This document shows, piece by piece, positions 1 through 4,506 of a stretch of DNA of 7,594 nt. Both the position numbers and the translations under genes were made by a program. The stretch is from assembly GCA_028290595.1 (NCBI GenBank), contig JAQGJO010000354.1, forward strand, positions 1 to 7,594, read 5' to 3'. How positions within the stretch are numbered: the first letter of the stretch is position 1; every line of letters begins with the position of its first letter. This DNA comes from Hyphomicrobiales bacterium. GTDB lineage: Bacteria > Pseudomonadota > Alphaproteobacteria > Rhizobiales > Beijerinckiaceae. The notes under the pieces are model-generated. The model saw nothing but the letters and a program-made list of their open reading frames with translations. It made no database searches and was not told the origin of the DNA.

Positions 1-1079
1 TCGCGGATCGCGTTCTCGAGGCTAGAGGCGACGTCATGCGCCGCGCCGAGCGCCATGCGGCCGTCGATTTCCAGATCGAGGCTGATCGATTTCACGCCGT
101 CGATTTCCTGCGTGGTGACATGATGGACCGGCAGGCGCTTGCGCGCCGCGGCCATCAGCACGCGCTCCATCACCGTCTCGTCGCTGAGCGCGCGCGTGTT
201 GATGAGGATGGCGATATTGGAGTCGGGAATCCTGCCGACGACGCGGTTCGAAATCTCTTGCTTGATCGCCATGATGCGGTCGACCGGCAAGGTTCGCGCC
301 ACGCCAACCGTCACTTCGCCGATCACGGTCGCGCCAGTCCGGCGCACACGCACGTCCTCGATATCGGCGACGCCGGGCACGCCGTCGATGATCTCAAACA
401 GTTCATCGGCAACGCCCTCCGGCGCCGTATCGACGAGCGTGTCGATCGTTCGCCGACCAAGCCTGTAGCCGGCAATGCCAATGAAGGCGGCAACGCCGAT
501 GGCGGCGATCGTATCGCCCTGCCGATAACCATATTTGGTCGCGATCAGCCCGATGGTCACCAGCACCGAGGCAACAAGGTCGCTGGAAAAATGCAGCGCA
601 TCGGCGGCCAGCGCGTCGCTCTTGGTCTCGCGCGCGATGCGCGCCAGCGAACGCCAGCGCACCGCGTCGACAACGATGGCAATGCCGAGCACGGCGAACA
701 CGATCCATCCCGTCTCGACCGGGGCGCTCTCATGGCCGACGAGCCGCTTGACCGCCTCATAGAGCACACCGCAGGCAAGCACGATCAGCAGCCCGGTTTC
801 CGCCAGCGCCGCGACGGCCTCGATCTTGCCGTGCCCGTAATGATGCTCCTCGTCGGCCGGCTCATCCGCGGCGCGGATGGCAAACCATGTGAGGATGGTC
901 GAGCCCGTGTCGATCAGGCTGTGCAGCGCCTCCGACATCAGCGCCAGCGAGCCCGAAAGCAGCCCGGCCACAAGCTTGCCGATAGTCAGCAGCGCGCTCG
1001 CGGCAACAGATAGGGCCGCTGCGCGCTGCTTGAGGGCGGAGGAGGCCATCCCGGGAGTGGTCGTCGAAGTCTCGGTCAT
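1..1079 (-). CDS. Cation diffusion facilitator (CDF) metal efflux transporter, C-terminus beyond window
   Basis: This inner-membrane antiporter is predicted to export Zn2+ or a similar divalent cation in exchange for protons. 359 codons are visible from the ATG at 1079; the gene continues past the left edge. About six hydrophobic segments lie between residues 24 and 206. The transport site shows as HxxxD in TM2 (H53, D57, within SEALHSLID) and HxxxD in TM5 (H163, D167, within DALHFSSDL). An HD-HD arrangement is typical of zinc-selecting CDFs, whereas FieF/YiiP has DD-HD. The TM2-TM3 loop carries the family signature HHYGHGKIE (79-87). Residues 215-295 form the usual cytoplasmic metal-sensing domain. 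Residues from about 316 (LPVHHVTTQEIDG, then LDLEIDGRMALGAAHDV) look like a second copy of that fold. The ribosome site is weak (GACGGA just before ATG), and ATG at codon 11 is an alternative. A terminator-like hairpin lies immediately upstream. Family assignment is secure; metal specificity is inferred. Confidence 0.93.
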   Translation of the reverse strand, partial: MTETSTTTPGMASSALKQRAAALSVAASALLTIGKLVAGLLSGSLALMSEALHSLIDTGSTILTWFAIRAADEPADEEHHYGHGKIEAVAALAETGLLIVLACGVLYEAVKRLVGHESAPVETGWIVFAVLGIAIVVDAVRWRSLARIARETKSDALAADALHFSSDLVASVLVTIGLIATKYGYRQGDTIAAIGVAAFIGIAGYRLGRRTIDTLVDTAPEGVADELFEIIDGVPGVADIEDVRVRRTGATVIGEVTVGVARTLPVDRIMAIKQEISNRVVGRIPDSNIAILINTRALSDETVMERVLMAAARKRLPVHHVTTQEIDGVKSISLDLEIDGRMALGAAHDVASSLENAIR

Positions 1080-1096
1080 TCCGTCTTATCTGCTGG

Positions 1097-1129
1097 AAAA
1101 GCCCCCGCGGAGTGTGAGGGCGGGGCGCT
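1097..1129 (-). terminator. Intrinsic terminator downstream of the SnoaL-like gene
   Basis: Read on the minus strand, AGCGCCCCGC pairs with GCGGGGGCT with a single bulged G, with an 11-base loop, and is followed directly by TTTT. It lies about 45 bases after the SnoaL-like stop codon and ends only 17 bases before the start codon of the downstream transporter gene. It therefore either ends the SnoaL-like transcript or acts as a leader attenuator for the transporter. Confidence 0.7.
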
Positions 1130-1174
1130 TATGAGCGCGTCTCGATATGTGCGGCCTTCACGACAGGCCTGTGT

Positions 1175-1663
1175 CTACCCCTTGAGCTGAGCGAGCTGTC
1201 CCGCGATATCGCCCATGCCCCAATGTTCGACGAGCTTGCCATCCTTGATCCGGAATATGTCGCAGGATGTGAATCGCAGCTTGCGGCCGGTAGCTGGCAC
1301 GCCGAGGTAGGGTCCGGTGTGCGTGCCTTCGTAGACGAAGCTCGCCGCGACCTTGTCCGCCGAGGCGACGACAGCCTCAACGGTGACCTTCAGGTCGGGC
1401 ATGCCGGTCAGGCGCGCCTTGAAGAAACCGACCGATCCCTGCTTGGCCGATATGGTCGCAGGCGGCGCGGGCGCGGCGGCGCTCACCTGGTGGTTGGTAT
1501 AGTCGTCTCCGAACAGCGCCGCGAAGGCATCCATATCGTGGGCGGACAAGGTCGATGCGAAGCGTTCGGCCAGGGCGCGAGCCTCGTCGACCGGGTCGGC
1601 CTTTGCGGCGATGGGTAAGGTTGTTGCGAGGGCGGCCCCAGCGATGAATGTTCTGCGTCTCAT
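1175..1663 (-). CDS. Tat-exported SnoaL-like (NTF2-fold) protein, ester cyclase type
   Basis: 162 residues. The N-terminus MRRRTFIAGAALATTLPIAAKA is a twin-arginine signal peptide (RRTFIAG, hydrophobic stretch, cleavage near residue 22), so the mature protein is likely periplasmic. Residues 25-160 match the SnoaL/polyketide cyclase branch of the NTF2-like fold. The N-terminal helix contains LAERFASTLSAHDMDAFAALFGDDYTNHQ; the centre has GTHTGPYLGVPATGRKL (113-129); the end has RIKDGKLVEHWGMGD (138-152), the usual family ending. The family includes cyclases and hydrolases of small organic molecules, and many members have no known substrate, so no reaction is assigned. I chose the ATG at 1663 because GGAGG sits 7 bases upstream and the signal peptide starts there. 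An upstream extension would run into gloA on the other strand. It is transcribed divergently from gloA. Confidence 0.85.
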   Translation of the reverse strand: MRRRTFIAGAALATTLPIAAKADPVDEARALAERFASTLSAHDMDAFAALFGDDYTNHQVSAAAPAPPATISAKQGSVGFFKARLTGMPDLKVTVEAVVASADKVAASFVYEGTHTGPYLGVPATGRKLRFTSCDIFRIKDGKLVEHWGMGDIAGQLAQLKG

Positions 1664-1693
1664 GTCAACTCCTCCACGACACCCGATGATCCT

Positions 1694-1699
1694 ATTGTA
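1694..1699 (-). promoter_or_regulatory. Candidate -10 element for the SnoaL-like gene
   Basis: On the minus strand TACAAT lies 30 bases before the start codon. No good -35 hexamer sits at 16-18 bases, so this is a weak candidate. The 163-base interval between the divergent starts (1664-1826) holds no gene and must contain promoters for both directions. Confidence 0.3.
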
Positions 1700-1826
1700 A
1701 GGCCTCAGCGGGATGATTTGCCACCTCGGTCTCGTGAAATTTCCCCCCGCAGTGGATGAACTCCTTACCTTGGCGTCGCGTTCAGCGTAAAAAGCTCTGG
1801 AAGGATTCAAAGAAGAGGACGATCCT

Positions 1827-2267
1827 ATGAGATATCTGCACACCATGGTCCGCGTCGCCGATCTCGAGGCTTCGCTGGATTTCTATTGTAACAAGCTCGG
1901 ACTGGTCGAGGTCCGCCGGGTCGAAAGCGAGCAGGGGCGTTTCACGCTTATCTTCCTGTCGGCGCCCGAAGATGCCGAAGCCGCCAAGGAAACCAAGGCG
2001 CCGCTCGTCGAGCTGACCTACAATTGGGATCCGGAAGCCTATACCGGCGGCCGCAACTTCGGCCATCTGGCCTATCAGGTCGACGATATCTATGGCGTGT
2101 GCGACCGGCTGATGAAGGCTGGCGTGACGATCAACCGTCCGCCGCGAGACGGCAAGATGGCCTTCATCCGCTCGCCCGATAATATCTCGATCGAACTCCT
2201 GCAGAAGGGCGACGGCCTGGCGAAGGCGGAACCCTGGGCGTCGATGCAGAATACCGGCGTCTGGTAA
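1827..2267 (+). CDS. gloA: Lactoylglutathione lyase (glyoxalase I), VOC superfamily
   Basis: 146 residues. It isomerises the hemithioacetal of methylglyoxal and glutathione to S-lactoylglutathione in the cytoplasm, the first step of methylglyoxal detoxification. The N-terminus [20 protein letters not shown] is nearly the same as Escherichia coli GloA. All four metal ligands of the family are at the expected places: H5, E62 (in [10 protein letters not shown]), H80 (in [10 protein letters not shown]) and E123 (in SIELLQKGD). The compact length without the extra loops of the human-type enzyme fits the Ni2+/Co2+-dependent bacterial class. There are two beta-alpha-beta-beta-beta modules, roughly 1-65 and 75-127. 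The C-terminal 20 residues ([17 protein letters not shown]) extend beyond the E. coli protein. The start is supported by AGAGGA 8 bases upstream and by the position of H5. It appears monocistronic: divergent from the SnoaL-like gene and convergent with the next gene. Confidence 0.95.
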   Translation: MRYLHTMVRVADLEASLDFYCNKLGLVEVRRVESEQGRFTLIFLSAPEDAEAAKETKAPLVELTYNWDPEAYTGGRNFGHLAYQVDDIYGVCDRLMKAGVTINRPPRDGKMAFIRSPDNISIELLQKGDGLAKAEPWASMQNTGVW

Positions 2268-2291
2268 CCCACCCGCGTCGGGTTCCAAAAA

Positions 2292-2322
2292 GAAAATCCC
2301 CTCGCGATGGTCTCGCGAGGGG
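2292..2322 (-). terminator. Intrinsic terminator between convergent genes, oriented for the minus-strand peptide gene
   Basis: A perfect 10-bp inverted repeat (CCCCTCGCGA at 2298-2307 and TCGCGAGGGG at 2313-2322) encloses a 5-base loop. On the minus strand it is followed by ATTTTCTTTTTGG, a good U-tract, so it terminates the 94-residue peptide gene. On the plus strand the stem is followed by AAAAATTTG, so termination of gloA from this hairpin would be weaker. Confidence 0.85.
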
Positions 2323-2353
2323 AAAAATTTGTACCGGCGCTAAACGCGTCCTG

Positions 2354-2638
2354 TTACCAGAAACGCCGGCGATAATAGCGCCGACGATAATAATACCGCG
2401 GCCGATAATAATACCGCGGGCGATAATAATATCGCGGGCGGCGACGATAATAAAAATATTGCGATTCCGTTGCGCCTTCCGCCGGTGCGTCAGCATCGAG
2501 CGTGTCGGCGGGAGCGGGCTTGACGTCGGCCTTGGCGCGCGGAGCGGCCATGGCTTCATTCTCAAGTCCCAGCACTGGAACCAGTGCTGCTGCACCCGCG
2601 GCTGCGACGAGTGATCTCAGAAAAAATCTACGATCCAT
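2354..2638 (-). CDS. Small Tat-exported protein with Tyr/Arg-repeat C-terminal tail, function unknown
   Basis: 94 residues. The start at 2638 is well supported by AAGGAGA 6 bases upstream. Residues 1-31 form a twin-arginine signal peptide (RRFFLRSL, then a hydrophobic stretch, with a likely cleavage after AMA at 29-31). Residues 32-60 are an Ala/Pro/Asp linker. Residues 61-94 are made almost only of Tyr (14) and Arg (14), with three Pro, two Phe and a final Trp. The core is three copies of PRYYYR (residues 68-85), which reflects an 18-bp DNA repeat. Small Tat-signal proteins with Arg-rich tails occur in Rhizobiales and are sometimes labelled 'protamine-like' or hypothetical; no function is established to my knowledge. 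The tail is strongly cationic and aromatic, so binding to anionic envelope polymers or to nucleic acid, or redox/cross-linking chemistry on tyrosine, are possibilities only. The neighbour at 2829-3086 has the same layout. Confidence 0.82.
   Translation of the reverse strand: MDRRFFLRSLVAAAGAAALVPVLGLENEAMAAPRAKADVKPAPADTLDADAPAEGATESQYFYYRRRPRYYYRPRYYYRPRYYYRRRYYRRRFW
2385..2438. repeat. 18-bp tandem repeat, three copies, inside the Tyr/Arg tail
   Basis: Units CGATAATAATACCGCGGC, CGATAATAATACCGCGGG and CGATAATAATATCGCGGG lie end to end and differ at one or two bases. Read on the minus strand they encode PRYYYR three times. Degenerate copies flank the array on both sides (GCGATAATAGCGC and GACGATAATAAAAA), so the whole tail probably grew by slippage of this unit. 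Confidence 0.9.
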
Positions 2639-2807
2639 GCAAGTCTCCTTTCGATACGGTTTCCCCGCTACGAACTACTTTTCGCCGCGAGGCATGATTC
2701 CCCAGAATTATGACGTTAGCAATGCCTTTCGCGGCCGATGTGCGTTTCCGCACGGACAGCAGATAGATCGTTCTCCGGTCAAAAAATTGCCAAAAAATTT
2801 GTGATCC

Positions 2808-2832
2808 AAAAATCTGTGACGGCGACGATCAC
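2808..2832 (-). terminator. Possible terminator overlapping the stop codon of the 85-residue peptide gene
   Basis: On the minus strand GTGATCGTCGCCGTCAC (2832-2816) can fold as a 6-bp stem with one bulged T and a four-base loop. After AGA comes TTTTT. Two further T-runs follow further on (near 2791-2797 and 2781-2786). The stem is short, so this is a moderate call. Confidence 0.4.
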
Positions 2833-3086
2833 GGTGTGACTGGCATGACAGGCTTGACCGTGGGCGTCGGCCGCGCCGGCAGCGGCGGGCCGCGTCGCTT
2901 GCGAAACAGAAACAGCCGGCGGCGCGGACGGATGAAGAAATAACGGCTGCTGTAGCGCGCCTGCGCCTCTTGCGCGTCTTCCGCCGGCAGATCGGGCTCA
3001 GCTTGACTGCGTGGGCGAGCGGAGGCAGCCGTCGTCGCAAGCGTTGCCAGGGCAAGCATGGATTTGAGCACGATGCGTTTGTTCAT
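2829..3086 (-). CDS. Small Sec-exported basic/aromatic protein, function unknown
   Basis: 85 residues from the ATG at 3086, preceded by GAGGG at a suitable distance. Residues 1-23 form a Sec signal peptide (MNKRIVLKSM, hydrophobic stretch, cleavage after ASA at 21-23). Residues 24-43 are a linker rich in Glu, Asp, Ala and Gln. Residues 44-66 (ARYSSRYFFIRPRRRLFLFRKRRG) are rich in Arg/Lys and Tyr/Phe. The last 19 residues are Pro-rich (GPPLPARPTPTVKPVMPVTP). The layout matches the 94-residue protein next door: export signal, acidic linker, cationic-aromatic region. The sequences are not closely alike and the export routes differ (Sec here, Tat there). The genes are on the same strand, 190 bases apart. 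A TTG 39 bases upstream would add 13 residues from the repeat region, but the signal peptide argues for the ATG. I do not recognise a named family. Confidence 0.68.
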   Translation of the reverse strand: MNKRIVLKSMLALATLATTAASARPRSQAEPDLPAEDAQEAQARYSSRYFFIRPRRRLFLFRKRRGPPLPARPTPTVKPVMPVTP

Positions 3087-3099
3087 TCGCCCTCGCAAT

Positions 3100-3147
3100 C
3101 TTGCTCCAACGCAGTCTTGCTCCAACGCAGTCTTGCTCCAAGGCAGT
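3100..3147. repeat. 16-bp tandem repeat, three copies, upstream of the 85-residue peptide gene
   Basis: The unit CTTGCTCCAACGCAGT occurs three times in a row (3100-3115, 3116-3131, 3132-3147). Only one base differs, C to G, in the third copy. The array starts 14 bases upstream of the peptide's start codon, in its 5' leader or promoter. The period is not a multiple of three, so it is not a coding repeat. On the minus strand each unit contains GGAG, similar to a ribosome-binding core. Confidence 0.95.
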
Positions 3148-3246
3148 CCTGGCCGCGAACATCAGCTCAACGGCATATCGACAGAGCGGTCGTGAGTGTG
3201 TCAGAAATGCAGATCGAACACAGCAACGTTTTATCGGGGGAATTGC

Positions 3247-3678
3247 ATGACCGAACTTACGCTCGACCAGGCTCTGACAATTGTGAAGGACGCGCTTGCC
3301 CACGCCCGCGCCGGCAAGTTCAATGCGCTTGCCATCGTCGTTCTGGACGCCCGCGGCTCGCTCAAGGCCAGCGCTGCGGAAGACGGGACGAGCCTGATGC
3401 GCTGGAAAGTCGCGTTCGGCAAAGCCTATGGCGCCGTTGCCTGGGGCGCCGGCAGCAAGCGCATCGAAAAGCTGGCGCTTGACCGTCCGCATTTCTTCGG
3501 CGCCGTCACTCATCTTGCTGACGGTGGCATTCTGCCGGTCGGCGGCGGTGTGCTGATCCGCGACAAGGACAATCGCATCATCGGCGCCGTCGGCGTGTCC
3601 GGCGATACCTCCGACAACGATGAACTCGCCGCTTCGACGGGCATCAAGGCGGCCGGCCTCACCGCTGACGGCGGTTAG
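3247..3678 (+). CDS. GlcG/HbpS-family heme-binding-like protein (DUF336)
   Basis: 143 residues; a single small alpha/beta domain of the GlcG/HbpS family. Members include GlcG, encoded in glycolate oxidase loci, and the heme-binding sensor protein HbpS. The biochemical role of most is unproven. The sequence shows the family layout: TLDQALTIVKDALAHARA (helix 1), LAIVVLDARGSLKASAAEDGTSLMRWKVAFGKAYGAVAWG (27-67), then the conserved glycine-rich end GGILPVGGGVLIRDKDNRIIGAVGVSGDTSDNDELAAS (93-130). There is no signal peptide, so it is probably cytoplasmic. The start at 3247 is preceded by GGGGGA, 6 bases away; an in-frame start further upstream would add non-conserved residues. No glycolate oxidase genes are visible nearby, so a link to glycolate is not supported here. 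Its 3' end is duplicated just downstream. Confidence 0.9.
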   Translation: MTELTLDQALTIVKDALAHARAGKFNALAIVVLDARGSLKASAAEDGTSLMRWKVAFGKAYGAVAWGAGSKRIEKLALDRPHFFGAVTHLADGGILPVGGGVLIRDKDNRIIGAVGVSGDTSDNDELAASTGIKAAGLTADGG

Positions 3679-3706
3679 AACACTCGGCCGACGGTGGTTA
3701 AAACAC
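3664..3706. repeat. Imperfect 20-bp direct repeat duplicating the 3' end of the DUF336 gene
   Basis: GCTGACGGCGGTTAGAACAC (3664-3683) is repeated as GCCGACGGTGGTTAAAACAC (3687-3706), 17 of 20 bases identical, with a 23-base period. The first copy encodes the last residues ADGG and the TAG stop. The second, outside the gene, would read the same and end in TAA, but lies in a different frame from the gene. Confidence 0.85.
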
Positions 3707-3739
3707 GCGCCCGCCGCAAAAGAATCACGTTCCGGGCGC
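3707..3739 (+). other. Inverted repeat downstream of the DUF336 gene
   Basis: GCGCCCG (3707-3713) and CGGGCGC (3733-3739) form a perfect 7-bp stem with a 19-base loop. No T-run follows directly, so it may be a transcript-end stabilising hairpin or weak terminator. The rest of 3740-3864 shows no clear element apart from the ribosome-binding site of the next gene. Confidence 0.35.
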
Positions 3740-3864
3740 TCCAGGTCATTTTCCTGTCGGTTTTCACCCCTATGTAGCTCCTCATGAAGTTCCTTCCCGG
3801 TGTGGTGCGTTTGGCCTGCTGGGGCCTTGCTTAAGTGGGGGCGGAACCAGATTGGGAGTTACCT

Positions 3865-4209
3865 ATGGAGATCGAAGAGATCTTAGCGACCTGTTCGCAT
3901 CCAAAAGTCGCCTCGGCCGCAGTGCTTTCTATCGGCGGGGCGTTCAGAAGCAGGATGGCGCTGCTGGCGGCGGCAAGCGGCGTAGATGTGGGCGAATTCG
4001 TCGCCGCGCGGGTTAGTGAATTCGCCGAAACGGTTGATACCTGCGATCGGCACGGACTGCGGCGCGCCGTGGCCCGCCATCCGATGCCGGTGCTCGGCGG
4101 CCTGCAATTGATCGTCGAGGCTGCCCTCGACGATGAAGGGGGCCGCTCGTGGCGCAATGTAGATGACTGCGAAGCCAACAAACGCGAGCGGCAATCTGAA
4201 TTGTCTTAA
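3865..4209 (+). CDS. Hypothetical cytoplasmic protein, 114 residues
   Basis: I do not recognise a characterised family. The start at 3865 is supported by GGGAG about 8 bases upstream; a GTG at 3835 would add ten residues but has no good ribosome site. The codon pattern is typical of the neighbouring genes, and the reading frame is compact and plausible. The protein is mostly helical by composition: MEIEEILATCSHPKVASAAV, an Ala-rich middle (RMALLAAASGVDVGEFVAARVSEFAETV, 30-57), then RRAVARHPMPVLGGLQLIVEAAL (66-88) and a charged tail (DDEGGRSWRNVDDCEANKRERQSELS). There is no signal peptide or membrane segment. Cysteines are at 10, 60 and 102. The pattern suggests a short orphan protein conserved among rhizobial relatives. 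It stands alone: 186 bases separate it from the gene before, and a terminator follows. Confidence 0.7.
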   Translation: MEIEEILATCSHPKVASAAVLSIGGAFRSRMALLAAASGVDVGEFVAARVSEFAETVDTCDRHGLRRAVARHPMPVLGGLQLIVEAALDDEGGRSWRNVDDCEANKRERQSELS

Positions 4210-4264
4210 AGCCCACCGAAATTGTTCTGACCCCGCCGACTGAAAATTTACCGTCTCAAGATTC

Positions 4265-4299
4265 AGCCCCGCTCCGGTTCATCCGCGGCGGGGCTTTTT
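4265..4299 (+). terminator. Intrinsic terminator after the 114-residue hypothetical gene
   Basis: AGCCCCGC (4265-4272) pairs with GCGGGGCT (4288-4295). Within the loop CGG and CCG can add three more pairs. The stem runs into TTTTT (4295-4299). It separates the hypothetical gene from the transporter operon, so that operon needs its own promoter between here and 4507. Confidence 0.88.
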
Positions 4300-4329
4300 A
4301 TTTTCAGTTGCTCGTTGCGCGCGCAGCCC

Positions 4330-4365
4330 TTGACACGGCAGCCTCGCCAAGAGAACATGTATAAA
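4330..4365 (+). promoter_or_regulatory. Possible promoter elements upstream of the transporter operon
   Basis: A perfect TTGACA is at 4330-4335. The best -10-like sequence, TATAAA at 4360-4365, is 24 bases away, which is too far for a normal sigma-70 promoter. GAACAT at 4353-4358 has the right spacing (17) but only three consensus bases. Either the promoter is activator-dependent or TTGACA is chance. Confidence 0.3.
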
Positions 4366-4401
4366 ATGACTTAGAGTTTCATTTTACGACAAATGATTTA
4401 G
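4362..4401. promoter_or_regulatory. Candidate operator: inverted repeat plus direct repeat in an AT-rich island
   Basis: TAAAATGA (4362-4369) and TCATTTTA (4379-4386) form a perfect 8-bp inverted repeat with a 9-base spacer. AAATGACTTAG (4364-4374) recurs as AAATGATTTAG (4391-4401), one mismatch, 27 bases apart. The stretch is clearly AT-rich in a GC-rich region and lies 105-145 bases before the first gene of the operon, so a regulator-binding site is likely. No regulator gene is in view. Confidence 0.45.
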
Positions 4402-4414
4402 GGGGAGAAACAAC

Positions 4415-4431
4415 CTGGCGCGCCGTTGGCG
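4415..4431 (+). promoter_or_regulatory. Sigma-54-like -24/-12 element upstream of the transporter operon
   Basis: CTGGCGCGCCGTTGGCG matches the sigma-54 pattern TGGCACG-N4-TTGC with two mismatches. The essential GG (4417-4418) and GC (4429-4430) are exactly ten bases apart. A transcript would begin near 4442, giving a leader of about 65 bases. In GC-rich DNA this match can arise by chance. Confidence 0.28.
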
Positions 4432-4506
4432 CTGCATGAGGCGATCCGAACCGCCCAGCCAAATTTGAAAATAACCGGAGCTTGAATATCAAAGGGAGGG
4501 AAGCCG

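Noticed and set aside
36..1013. Long plus-strand reading frame (325 codons) opposite the CDF gene
   Set aside because: It is antisense to a clear CDF transporter with all family motifs. Its product is Arg/His/Asp-rich with no fold pattern, as expected for a GC-bias shadow.
1664..1846. Upstream extension of the SnoaL-like gene (61 extra codons)
   Set aside because: It would overlap the start of gloA on the other strand and bury a clear Tat signal. The ATG at 1663 has a strong ribosome site.
3100..3147. CRISPR array or plasmid-type iterons
   Set aside because: The repeats are contiguous with no spacers and only three copies, and no cas or replication-initiator gene is in view.
2998..3513. Minus-strand reading frame of 171 codons spanning the 16-bp repeats and the DUF336 gene
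   Set aside because: It is antisense to the DUF336 gene and runs through the non-coding tandem repeat in a third frame; no domain features.
3247..3678. Assignment of the DUF336 gene as part of a glycolate oxidase locus
   Set aside because: No glcD, glcE or glcF homologue is next to it, so family membership alone does not support that role.
3784..3834. Possible 16-residue leader peptide before the 114-residue gene
   Set aside because: There is no ribosome-binding site before its ATG, no run of regulatory codons and no attenuator hairpin.
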